DNA of 64,000 nucleotides, taken from the NCBI RefSeq assembly GCF_023283895.1, contig NZ_JAKILB010000012.1:62001-126000 (forward strand), read 5' to 3'. Both the position numbers and the translations under genes were made by a program. Each line of letters begins with the position of its first letter. The stretch's first letter is position 1. Shown in pieces: positions 25,649 to 34,532 of the stretch. The stretch comes from Shewanella pneumatophori. GTDB lineage: Bacteria; Pseudomonadota; Gammaproteobacteria; Enterobacterales; Shewanellaceae. The notes under the pieces were generated by a model. It had not been told where the DNA came from. It ran no database searches and worked only from the letters and a program-made list of their open reading frames with translations.

Positions 25649-27210
25649 TGTTGGTTAATTTTCAATTTGCAGCTCCTTATTGGTTATGGCTATTTATTCC
25701 TGTTTTGGCGCTTATGTATGGTTTATGGCGTCAAAGGGTAAATCAGCAACTAGCGGGGCAAGGGATTATTGCTGCGCATTTGGCTGCTGTGTTTTCGGTG
25801 CAAAATCGTCAGCGGGCAAATAATAGTCCTATTTTACTCACTTTACTTACTGCAAGCCTTATTATTTTAGCTTTGGCGGGACCAAGCTGGTCGACTAGTG
25901 ATGGTGATAAAATTAAAGCGCCGCTGGTTGTAGCGTTAGATCTATCCAGCTCCATGGTAGAAGGTCAGCAAGATCTTACTCGGCTAGAGCGCGCTAAATT
26001 GATGATTACTCAGGTGCTTGCTCAAGCAGGTGCAAGGCCAATTTCTTTAGTTGCATTTGCAGGTAGCAGCCATCAAGTGTTGCCTCCTTCAAAACAATAT
26101 CAATTGCTTACTCTCTATCTTGGCTATATGCAGCCTGAAGTCATGCCTATTGATGGCAATAACCTTAATTCTTTGGTTACCGCAATCAGCTCTATGTCTG
26201 CAGCAAAGGAATATGGCTTTGACTTACTTGTGGTAACTGATGGCGCGAATAGTGATAGTAACGAGCTAACAGCCTATCTTAAACAGCAAAATGCTGATGG
26301 CATTGTAGCAGCGTTAACGCCGTCTGCTGAAGGGCTCGCAAGTGGGCTGAACCTTGCTTTGATCTCAACCAAGCAGTTAACTCGCAATCCTCAAGAAGTG
26401 GCAGAGCAAGTGACAAAGTTAACCGCTAATGCAATCGCTAAATCAAGTATGTTGGTAAATCATGGTTACTGGCTACTTTACCCTGCTGCCTTATTATTGC
26501 TGCTATTTTTCCGTCGAGGTTTTAGCCTGTATTGGACTGCAGCAATAGTACTGAGTATTAGTTTGTCGCCCACTCCTGTTAATGCGCAAACGCATTGGCT
26601 TGACTGGTTTATGACTGCCGACCAACAAGGGCAATTTTACTTTAATCGCGATGACTTCAAAGAGGCTGCTATCAGGTTTAACGATCCTGAGTGGAAAGCG
26701 TTCGCGCATTATAAAGCGAAAGAGTATGCGAAGGCAGCCAAGATATACCGCAAGTTAGATTCAACCCAGAGTTTATTTAATTTAGCAATGAGCTATACCA
26801 GAGGGCGCAACTATAGCAAGGCGCAACAAGTGTATGAGTTACTTCTTGAAATCGAACCCGATAATCAAGCGGCTGAAACTAATTTACGCATTGTTATTAA
26901 CCTTATTCGAGACATAAAGCAGCTAGGGGAAAGTCAGCAAGAAGAAAACCCTCCAGAGTCGATAAGCCCTGATGAAATGACTGATAGTAACTTAGGTGCT
27001 GACAAGCAAACCGTAGGCAAGATTGAAGTAACCTTACAAAAACTATCTGTGGCGGAATTATTGCGTAGCGATAGCAAAAAACAGCAATGGCTCAGAGATA
27101 TTAGTAAAGATCCACAGCAGTTTTTAGCGGCCAAATTTCAGGCTGAATATAATCAATCTATCAGCGTTGAAAAAGATTCAATTGTGCCGGAGGTCAATGT
27201 TGATGACTAA
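25648..27210 (+). CDS. VWA and TPR membrane protein (BatB/BatC-like)
   Basis: A 520-residue fused protein. Two membrane segments (about 10-27 and 61-79) precede a VWA domain with MIDAS motif D98-L-S-S-S. Two further hydrophobic segments lie near 270-310. A C-terminal TPR region follows (EAAIRFNDPEWKAFAHYKAKEYAKAAKIYR, NLAMSYTRGRNYSKAQQVYELLLEIEPDN). In Bacteroides, BatB and BatC are separate; here they seem to be joined. It overlaps BatA-like by one base and BatD-like by eight. Confidence 0.88.
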   Translation: MLVNFQFAAPYWLWLFIPVLALMYGLWRQRVNQQLAGQGIIAAHLAAVFSVQNRQRANNSPILLTLLTASLIILALAGPSWSTSDGDKIKAPLVVALDLSSSMVEGQQDLTRLERAKLMITQVLAQAGARPISLVAFAGSSHQVLPPSKQYQLLTLYLGYMQPEVMPIDGNNLNSLVTAISSMSAAKEYGFDLLVVTDGANSDSNELTAYLKQQNADGIVAALTPSAEGLASGLNLALISTKQLTRNPQEVAEQVTKLTANAIAKSSMLVNHGYWLLYPAALLLLLFFRRGFSLYWTAAIVLSISLSPTPVNAQTHWLDWFMTADQQGQFYFNRDDFKEAAIRFNDPEWKAFAHYKAKEYAKAAKIYRKLDSTQSLFNLAMSYTRGRNYSKAQQVYELLLEIEPDNQAAETNLRIVINLIRDIKQLGESQQEENPPESISPDEMTDSNLGADKQTVGKIEVTLQKLSVAELLRSDSKKQQWLRDISKDPQQFLAAKFQAEYNQSISVEKDSIVPEVNVDD

Positions 27211-28627
27211 AGGTTTAGCAACCCTTTGCAAATGTGTATATCTAAGCTCCGGTTGCTCTCTTAGGGTTATTAAGCCTATTAGGTTTGAATCAGCTTTTAG
27301 CGCTGCAGTATGTTTATCTAAGTTGGTATTTTTAGCATTTAGTTTGTTAGCCAATTTACTTGTCGCCGAGCTCGCTTTTGCTGAAACCAACGCTGAACAG
27401 GCATTTGAGCCTCAAGTCATAGTGAGTCGTGCAGAAGTTAATCCTGTTGTCGGGCAGAAAGTGCTTCTTAGATTTGAACTGCTAGTTAATGGCTTTTTTA
27501 ATGGCGCTACAAAGTTTGAGTTACCGTCGATGTCGAGTGCTCGACTGGCTAAAGCCTCGGATTTTGCAATTAACGGCAGTAAACGAGTTGTAGGCAAAAC
27601 CTTATCATCACAAATATGGGATGTTGAGCTTTATCCTGAACAAAGCGGATTAATTGAAGTGCCCAATATTGTGTTTGCTATTCACTATGTTGATGCAGAC
27701 TCAGGTAAATCTTTATCACGAACAATAGTGGCAGAGCCCATTTTGGTTTTTGCTTATCTACCCGAATCGCTTAAAGGAGTTTCTACTTATATAGTGTCAG
27801 ATAATGTGCAGGTAGAAGATAACTGGTCAGAGGTAAAGGTCGAGTATCAACCCGGAGATATCATTAAAAGAACGCTAATCATTACCGCAGATGATACGCC
27901 TGCAAGCTATATTCCGCCGTTTAAGGCTAACATAGCTGATGGTATTACCCTTGTGGTTAAAGAGCCGCAATTAGTAAATGAAAATAATAGAGGTGAGAGC
28001 CGCGGTCAAATTACTCAAGATCTGACTTATATTATTGATAAGCCTGGCAACTATGTTTTGGGAGGTGAGGTTATTTCTTGGTGGCAGTTAGGCAGTGGTT
28101 TGAAGCTGAATCGATTAGAACAAAGAGATGTGGCAGTTATAGGTTTTAGTACTAAAAATGCTTATCACATTTTATTGCTGCTTTTAGGCTGTGGTTTTTT
28201 AGCCTTAATCTTATTTTGGATTAGAACGCGAAAATCAACTTTATATAGCCAAGCTAAACATGCTCTTGCGGCAGAGGATTGGCCATTATTTGTTAGCTTA
28301 ATGTACCGCAAGCATGATAACTCAGCATCGCCAGCAAGATTAACGGCGCAACTACAATCTACGGATAATGCTAAGCAAAGTCGCAAGGCTGAAAAACTAA
28401 CTGGTACGCTAAACAAGCTCTTTGATTATCTTTTTGCAAGGAGTTCCGCTGTGGAACTTAAGACAACTCCGCTGCAATCGCCAAGTGAAAGTGGGGAAAC
28501 TAACCAAGCTAGTCGCACTGAAACTAATGATATTGATAAAGATGGTAGCGAGTTTAAAAGCAAAGAAGGAAGGTTACCAAGTAAATCAGATTTAATTAAG
28601 TTGCTCAAAGCAACCTTCAACAAATAG
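27203..28627 (+). CDS. BatD-like periplasmic/membrane protein
   Basis: From ATG 27203 the protein has 474 residues; GGAGG at 27189-27193 is at good distance for this start and too near the ATG at 27197. A hydrophobic stretch near residues 37-58 ends in AFA-E, a late signal-peptide cleavage site. Beta-rich periplasmic domains follow (VSRAEVNPVVGQKVLLRFEL, KVEYQPGDIIKRTLIITAD), then a membrane segment (HILLLLLGCGFLALILFW, about 316-335) and a cytoplasmic tail. This matches BatD oxygen-tolerance proteins. It is the last gene of the operon. Confidence 0.82.
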   Translation: MTKGLATLCKCVYLSSGCSLRVIKPIRFESAFSAAVCLSKLVFLAFSLLANLLVAELAFAETNAEQAFEPQVIVSRAEVNPVVGQKVLLRFELLVNGFFNGATKFELPSMSSARLAKASDFAINGSKRVVGKTLSSQIWDVELYPEQSGLIEVPNIVFAIHYVDADSGKSLSRTIVAEPILVFAYLPESLKGVSTYIVSDNVQVEDNWSEVKVEYQPGDIIKRTLIITADDTPASYIPPFKANIADGITLVVKEPQLVNENNRGESRGQITQDLTYIIDKPGNYVLGGEVISWWQLGSGLKLNRLEQRDVAVIGFSTKNAYHILLLLLGCGFLALILFWIRTRKSTLYSQAKHALAAEDWPLFVSLMYRKHDNSASPARLTAQLQSTDNAKQSRKAEKLTGTLNKLFDYLFARSSAVELKTTPLQSPSESGETNQASRTETNDIDKDGSEFKSKEGRLPSKSDLIKLLKATFNK

Positions 28628-29368
28628 TTTAATTACTTGTCATAAAGTTAGTTTTAACCTCACTTAAAAAGCTCTGGTCACAGCAAACCTGCCAACCTAT
28701 ATGTTTTGCTGCAGAGCTAAGCGAGAACTGCTTTCTAGTGGCATCACTTCTTATCGTTTTTAACTTTTGCTTTTTGTTGTTTTGCTAACTCCGTTAACTG
28801 CCATCTGCTGGTACTGGTATAAAATTTGTTAATTTTTTTCTCTGTATAAGCGCCGGCTTGCACTTTTATCACGATGATACTCGCTTCCATTTTGCTTGCT
28901 CAGGGCTCCATCTCAAAATCTTTTAATTATGAAATTCACATTTTAAATATCTGAAGAGCCTGATTTATATGACTGTTGTCACATCAGGCTTTGGTGCATA
29001 AATTTTCATTTAGTAGCGTTATTAAATCTCTGTTCTATTTTCTGAATTCATTTTCCACTAAAACTGCAGTTAAATTACAAAGAGTTTGTCGCAAAAACGA
29101 GTATATTGATGAATCTTCATTTTAGTGGCTTAAATGGTATTGATTTGTTAGTCACCGCCTATTAATGATCGCTTTTATGGTATGACCAATTTACAAAGGG
29201 TTCGCTATTTTGTTATAGATTGGTTATTGTTTTTATTGTTGTTCATCATTTGAGCGTAAAGTCGCATCTAGAATGAATGGAATAAAATGCATAACATGTG
29301 AATGGTAAGTGAATATTTATTGGTGGTTTATATGTTTATTCACAACAAAATGCCAACGAGAGGATTAG
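28628..29368. other. 741-bp non-coding gap between Bat and oad operons
   Basis: AT-rich sequence without a credible gene in six frames. An 8-bp inverted repeat AGCCTGAT / ATCAGGCT (28957-28964 and 28983-28990, 18-nt loop) is present with no T run. No strong terminator closes the Bat operon and no confident oad promoter was found. Confidence 0.5.
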
Positions 29369-29617
29369 ATGGCTTCAATATCTGAACAGTTATATGACGC
29401 GCTAGGGATCATGGTACTAGGTATGGCCCTAGTATTTATTTTTTTGAGTTTTCTTATTTTGGCGATGAACCTAGTCGCTAGAAAGTTTGGACCAACACCA
29501 CAAGCCGTCAATTCTGCACCAGTGGCACAGCCACAAAGAGCTGACACGAGTGTGAGCCCATTAATGACTGCGGTGATCACTGCGGCAATTCATCAACACC
29601 GTAAAAAAGTATTATAA
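29369..29617 (+). CDS. oadG: Oxaloacetate decarboxylase gamma subunit
   Basis: OadG is the small membrane subunit that joins OadA to OadB in the sodium-pumping oxaloacetate decarboxylase. It has 82 residues with one membrane segment (about 12-35, GIMVLGMALVFIFLSFLILAM), then a Pro/Ala-rich linker and a basic His-containing tail (AAIHQHRKKVL); family members bind zinc at the C terminus. GAGAGGA precedes the ATG. It is first in oadG-oadA-oadB. Confidence 0.9.
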   Translation: MASISEQLYDALGIMVLGMALVFIFLSFLILAMNLVARKFGPTPQAVNSAPVAQPQRADTSVSPLMTAVITAAIHQHRKKVL

Positions 29618-29635
29618 AAAGTAGGGAGTATTTGT

Positions 29636-31453
29636 ATGAGCAAGCCATTGGCTTTAACTGATGTGGTCTTAAGAGATGCGCACCAATCTATTCTCGCTAC
29701 TCGTTTGCGTACCGAAGATATGTTACCTATTGCACCTTTACTCGATAAGGTTGGTTTATGGTCGATAGAATCTTGGGGCGGCGCCACTTTTGATTCTTGT
29801 ATTCGCTACTTAGGCGAAGATCCATGGGAGCGTATTCGTGAACTGAAAAAAGTCATGCCTAATACGCCACAGCAAATGCTACTACGTGGACAAAACCTAC
29901 TAGGTTATCGCCATTACGCTGATGACTTGGTACACCGTTTTGTAGAGCGTGCTCATACTAACGGCGTTGATGTATTCCGTGTGTTTGATGCAATGAACGA
30001 TGTGCGTAACCTTGAAGCCGCTGTTAAATCTGTGATTGAGGTTGGCGGCCATGCACAAGGTACGCTTTCTTATACGACTAGCCCAGTTCATAACCTAGAT
30101 ACCTGGGTTGATATGGCTAAACGTATTGAAGATATGGGCTGCCACTCACTATGTATTAAAGATATGGCTGGTTTACTTAAGCCGTTTGAGGCCTTTGAGC
30201 TAATTAGCCAAATTAAGTCGCAAACTGATTTAGTTCTTTCACTGCATTGCCATGCAACAACAGGACTAAGCACAGCGACTTACCAAAAAGCGATTGAAGC
30301 AGGAATTGACGTACTTGATACTGCAATTTCTTCAATGAGCCAAACTTATGGTCATAGTGCAACCGAAACCTTAGTCGCTATGGTAGAAGGCACTGACCGT
30401 GCAACCGGCTATGACATGGATCTGCTAGAAGAGATCGCGGCTTACTTTAGAGTTGTACGTAAAAAATACGCTGCATTTGAAGGCGAGCTAAAAGGCATCG
30501 ACTCGCGTATTTTACGTGCCCAGGTACCAGGCGGCATGCTAACAAACATGGAAAGCCAGTTAAAAGAGCAAGGTGCTGGCGATAAGCTTGATTTAGTTTT
30601 AGAAGAGATCCCACGTGTACGTGAAGATTTAGGTTTCTTACCATTAGTTACCCCCACGTCTCAAATTGTAGGTACTCAGTCAGTAATCAACGTTCTAACT
30701 GGCGAGCGCTATAAGTCAATGACTAAAGAGACTGAAGGTGTATTAAAAGGCGAGTACGGCGCGACTCCTGCACCAGTTAATGCAGAGCTGCAGCAGCGTG
30801 TATTAGCGGGTAAAGAAGCGATAACTTGTCGCCCAGCTGATCTACTTGAATCAGAACTTGGTAAGTTACGCATTGAACTGAAAGAGAAAGCTGAAGCAGA
30901 GGGGATCAAGCTTGCTGATGAACTTGATGATGACGTATTAACTTATGCATTATTCCCACAAATCGGTCTTAAGTTCCTTACTAACCGTAATAACCCTGAC
31001 GCATTTGAGCCAAAGCCTGAAGTCGCTGCTAAAGCACTAGAAGAAGCGAAAAAAGCAGAAGCAAAAGCGGCAAGTCAGCAAGGCCCAGAAACTTACACGG
31101 TAACGGTTCAAGGTCAAAGTTTTGTTGTTGAGGTTGCTGAAGGCGGAGATATCAGCCAAATCACGCCAACTGAGAACGTTGTGCCTTTTACAGCACCTTC
31201 GGCGTCAGCAGCGGCACCTGTGGTAGATTTATCGGCAGTAAAGCATGAGCAAAATGCACCATTGTCAGGCAATATTTTCAAAGTTCACGTATCGCCAGGT
31301 GACACGGTAAAAGAGGGCGATGTGGTGATTATTCTTGAAGCGATGAAAATGGAAACTGAAGTCCGTGCTGAAGCCGATGGGGTGATCTCTAAGGTTTGGG
31401 TGAAAGAAGGTGACGCAGTAGCTGTTGGTAGCCAATTGTTGGCATTAGCTTAG
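29636..31453 (+). CDS. oadA: Oxaloacetate decarboxylase alpha subunit
   Basis: OadA transfers the carboxyl group of oxaloacetate to biotin. The 605-residue protein has the HMGL-like carboxyltransferase domain first (DVVLRDAHQSILATR near 8-22, SLHCHATTGLSTATY metal site near 203-217), a conserved PYC_OADA domain, an Ala/Pro-rich linker, and a C-terminal biotinyl domain with EAMKMETEV, the biotin site being about Lys571. It lies 18 bp after oadG and 8 bp before oadB with good ribosome sites. Confidence 0.95.
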   Translation: MSKPLALTDVVLRDAHQSILATRLRTEDMLPIAPLLDKVGLWSIESWGGATFDSCIRYLGEDPWERIRELKKVMPNTPQQMLLRGQNLLGYRHYADDLVHRFVERAHTNGVDVFRVFDAMNDVRNLEAAVKSVIEVGGHAQGTLSYTTSPVHNLDTWVDMAKRIEDMGCHSLCIKDMAGLLKPFEAFELISQIKSQTDLVLSLHCHATTGLSTATYQKAIEAGIDVLDTAISSMSQTYGHSATETLVAMVEGTDRATGYDMDLLEEIAAYFRVVRKKYAAFEGELKGIDSRILRAQVPGGMLTNMESQLKEQGAGDKLDLVLEEIPRVREDLGFLPLVTPTSQIVGTQSVINVLTGERYKSMTKETEGVLKGEYGATPAPVNAELQQRVLAGKEAITCRPADLLESELGKLRIELKEKAEAEGIKLADELDDDVLTYALFPQIGLKFLTNRNNPDAFEPKPEVAAKALEEAKKAEAKAASQQGPETYTVTVQGQSFVVEVAEGGDISQITPTENVVPFTAPSASAAAPVVDLSAVKHEQNAPLSGNIFKVHVSPGDTVKEGDVVIILEAMKMETEVRAEADGVISKVWVKEGDAVAVGSQLLALA

Positions 31454-31461
31454 GAGTCATC

Positions 31462-32592
31462 ATGGACGGATTAATTGCATTTTGGGCTGAATCTGGCATT
31501 GCTAACTTTGACGGCGGCCAGCTGCTCATGATGGGTGTAGGCTGCATATTGCTGTATCTAGCAATTGCAAAAAAGTTTGAGCCATTACTACTACTGCCTA
31601 TTGGTTTTGGTGCCATATTGGCCAACATTCCTAACGGCGGATTTACTGACGAAGGCGGCTTACTGTATTTCGCCTATTACGTCGGTATTGAAACCGGTAT
31701 TTTCCCGCTACTGATCTTTATGGGAGTGGGAGCATTAACAGATTTTGGTGCGCTTATTGCTAACCCTAAAATGTTATTGCTGGGTGCTGCGGCGCAGTTT
31801 GGTATTTTTGCGACTTTGCTTGGAGCTATAGCGCTTAACTGGATCCCAGGTTTTGATTTCTCAATGACAGATGCTGCAGCCATCGCCATTATTGGTGGTG
31901 CAGATGGGCCTACAGCGATTTTCTTGGCCTCCAAACTCGCACCTGAATTACTTGGCGCTATTGCCGTTGCTGCATATTCTTATATGGCATTAGTACCGTT
32001 AATTCAGCCACCAATCATGCGCTTGCTAACGACCGAAGCTGAACGCCAGATTAAGATGGAACAGTTGCGTGAAGTGAGCAAGAAAGAGAAGATTATCTTC
32101 CCGTTGATGGTGCTTGGACTAACGATTTTGTTCCTACCAGCTGCAACTCCACTAGTGGGTATGTTCTGCTTAGGTAACTTAATGCGCGAGTCTGGTGTTG
32201 TTGATAGATTATCAAGCACAGCGCAAAACGAGCTAATCAATATTGTGACTATTTTCCTTGGTCTAGCGGTTGGTTCTAAGTTATCTGCAGAGCAATTCTT
32301 ACAGATGGAGACTTTAGGTATTTTAGTACTTGGTGCAGTTGCATTCTCTATCGGTACGGCTTCAGGCGTATTAATGGCAAAAGTGATGAGCAAACTATCC
32401 GGTGGTAAGATTAACCCATTACTTGGTGCTGCAGGTGTATCGGCAGTACCAATGGCAGCGCGAGTGGTTAATAAAGTAGGCTTAGAGTCGAATAACCAAA
32501 ACTTCTTATTGATGCATGCAATGGGACCAAACGTTGCGGGTGTATTAGGTAGTGCGGTAGCAGCCGGTGTGCTACTTGCTGTTTTGGGATAA
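31462..32592 (+). CDS. oadB: Oxaloacetate decarboxylase beta subunit (Na+ pump)
   Basis: OadB decarboxylates carboxybiotin and exports Na+ across the inner membrane. The 376-residue protein is highly hydrophobic, with about nine membrane segments and the family signature IIGGADGPTAIFLASKLAPELLGAIAVAAYSYMALVP, whose Asp is implicated in Na+ coupling, plus the C-terminal GAAGVSAVPMAARV and MHAMGPNVAGVLGSA. TAGGAG precedes the ATG. A strong terminator follows. Confidence 0.95.
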   Translation: MDGLIAFWAESGIANFDGGQLLMMGVGCILLYLAIAKKFEPLLLLPIGFGAILANIPNGGFTDEGGLLYFAYYVGIETGIFPLLIFMGVGALTDFGALIANPKMLLLGAAAQFGIFATLLGAIALNWIPGFDFSMTDAAAIAIIGGADGPTAIFLASKLAPELLGAIAVAAYSYMALVPLIQPPIMRLLTTEAERQIKMEQLREVSKKEKIIFPLMVLGLTILFLPAATPLVGMFCLGNLMRESGVVDRLSSTAQNELINIVTIFLGLAVGSKLSAEQFLQMETLGILVLGAVAFSIGTASGVLMAKVMSKLSGGKINPLLGAAGVSAVPMAARVVNKVGLESNNQNFLLMHAMGPNVAGVLGSAVAAGVLLAVLG

Positions 32593-32608
32593 ACCTTATT
32601 AACTAAAC

Positions 32609-32639
32609 TTATTTAAACCTATTTAAACCTATTTAAAGT
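32609..32639 (+). repeat. Short tandem repeat after oadB
   Basis: The 10-base unit TATTTAAACC is repeated about three times. Probably slippage-derived; no function assigned. Confidence 0.5.
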
Positions 32640-32656
32640 TATTTGTTTTGAAATCA

Positions 32657-32688
32657 ATCCTGTACTGCCAAGTACAGGATTTTTTTTT
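32657..32688 (+). terminator. Rho-independent terminator after oadB
   Basis: A perfect 10-bp stem ATCCTGTACT / AGTACAGGAT with GCCA loop is followed by nine T. Confidence 0.92.
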
Positions 32689-32809
32689 GCTGTAAGCAAA
32701 ATAATATGCGCTGTTGACTATACTAAGGCTTAATAAAAGTAATCAGTATAAAGACTTGCCTGTGTAGCGGGCATTTAGCGGAACCCATTCGCAATGGAGT
32801 GCGATTGTT

Positions 32810-34522
32810 ATGAATGATAACTTCAACAGTATTATTCGCTCACTACAAACGGAATTGAAGTATGTGGCGATATTCAGTTTTTTTGTCAATTTATTGATGT
32901 TGGCGTTGCCCATCTACAGCTTGCAATTGTTTGGACGTGTAATTGCCAGCTCTAGTTACCACACCCTGATTAATTTAACTCTAATCGTTATCTTTCTTTT
33001 GCTTATTCAAGCCTCTTTAGACTTCGTGCGCAATAAGTTATTACAACAAAGTGGATTGAAACTTGAGATGCGCTCAAGCTCATTATTGGTTAATGAGGCT
33101 ATTCAGGAGTCAGCCCGTCAAGGTGGAATAAACAAACAAAGCTTGCTTGATGTTCGTGAAGTGAGAACGCTGTTATTAACCCCATCTACCAGCGCAATTT
33201 TCGATGCGCCTTGGGTAATCGTATTTTTGATTGTGCTATTTGGCTTGCATCCGCTACTTGGTGTTACAGCTACCGTTGGTGCAGTGATTTTGGCATTACT
33301 GGCTTTTGGTGTTAAAGCAGCTGCTAAGCTGCCACAAGATGCAGCCTCTAAAGCTGTAATTGAAAGCAGTATGCAGATTAATGATATTTTGCGTCATGCC
33401 AGTTCATTGCAAGCGATGGGAATGGCGACTGATGTTGCCAAACATTGGCAGCAGGGGCATAAGCAATTACTTGGACTACAGTGGAGCGTTGCTGACAAAG
33501 TCAGCATGATGTTGGTGCTCACCCGTTTAACTCGAACTTTACTGCAAGTGGCCGTTATTGGTATCGGTGTTGGCCTTGTTTTGACTCAACAGCTAGGCAC
33601 CGGCGAAATTATTGCCGCTTCTATTATTCTTGGCCGAGCCTTGGCTCCTATTGAACAAGCTGTAGGTTGTTGGAAGAACTGGGAGTCTAGCTATCAAGCC
33701 TATCAAAGATTAAAACTCGCATTAAAATCTAAAGCCAACAAGCTAAAAACTTCGTTACCCGCTCCCCGAGGTGAGTTTTTATTAGAGCGAGTTAACTTTG
33801 TCATTAATCGCCATAATAAACCGGTACTTGCTAACATTAACTTTAGGCTACAAGCTGGGTTGTCTTTGGCAATTATCGGCCCAAGCGGTTCAGGTAAGTC
33901 GACGTTAGCTAAGTTGTTGATGGGGATAGTTGCACCGACAAGTGGCATGGTTAAGCTCGATGGTGCCTGTTTAAGTCAATGGAATGCTGATGAACTGGGA
34001 CGTTATATCGGCTTTGTGTCTCAAGATGTTGAGCTACTTTCAGGCACAGTTGCACAAAATATTTGCCGCTTTAGTGATGCCGACCCAAAAGATATTGTTG
34101 ATGCAGCGCGTCTTGCGTGTGTCCATGAACTGATTATTGCCTTGCCTAATGGTTATGAAACCCAACTAGGAGAGGCGGCCAACCAAATTAGTGGCGGTCA
34201 AAAGCAGCGGCTTGCACTGGCAAGAGCAATATTTAGCAAACCCAAAGTGTTAATCCTCGATGAGCCCAATTCTAATCTCGATCCTGAGGGAGAAGTTGCC
34301 CTCGCAATTGTGTTGCAACACTGCAAAGAGCAAGGGATCACAGTGATCATGATAAGTCATAGACCCGGTTTTTTAAGGCAAATGGATTGGGTCGTATGTT
34401 TACGTGATGGCTGCATTGAAAAAGCCGGACCGAAAGAAAAGTTTATTTCTGACATTCATGAGATCAGTGAGCGCACCGAAAATGCGGTGCAATCTATCGA
34501 CAAATCTGTCGCTAATCATTAA
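32810..34522 (+). CDS. Type I secretion ABC exporter (PrtD/HlyB type)
   Basis: This inner-membrane ABC exporter powers type I secretion. The 570-residue protein begins with about five to six membrane segments (FSFFVNLLMLALPIYSLQLFG, LTLIVIFLLLIQASLDF, and on to about 290), with the family motif FDAPWVIVFLIVLFG. It lacks an N-terminal C39 peptidase-like domain, as in PrtD. The ATPase has Walker A GPSGSGKSTLAKLL from about residue 357, signature ISGGQKQRLALARA from about 460, and Walker B VLILDEPNSNLD. It is followed after 10 bp by the adaptor gene, then the RTX substrate: a complete exporter set except for the outer-membrane TolC-like channel. Confidence 0.94.
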   Translation: MNDNFNSIIRSLQTELKYVAIFSFFVNLLMLALPIYSLQLFGRVIASSSYHTLINLTLIVIFLLLIQASLDFVRNKLLQQSGLKLEMRSSSLLVNEAIQESARQGGINKQSLLDVREVRTLLLTPSTSAIFDAPWVIVFLIVLFGLHPLLGVTATVGAVILALLAFGVKAAAKLPQDAASKAVIESSMQINDILRHASSLQAMGMATDVAKHWQQGHKQLLGLQWSVADKVSMMLVLTRLTRTLLQVAVIGIGVGLVLTQQLGTGEIIAASIILGRALAPIEQAVGCWKNWESSYQAYQRLKLALKSKANKLKTSLPAPRGEFLLERVNFVINRHNKPVLANINFRLQAGLSLAIIGPSGSGKSTLAKLLMGIVAPTSGMVKLDGACLSQWNADELGRYIGFVSQDVELLSGTVAQNICRFSDADPKDIVDAARLACVHELIIALPNGYETQLGEAANQISGGQKQRLALARAIFSKPKVLILDEPNSNLDPEGEVALAIVLQHCKEQGITVIMISHRPGFLRQMDWVVCLRDGCIEKAGPKEKFISDIHEISERTENAVQSIDKSVANH

Positions 34523-34532
34523 GAGGTGAATC

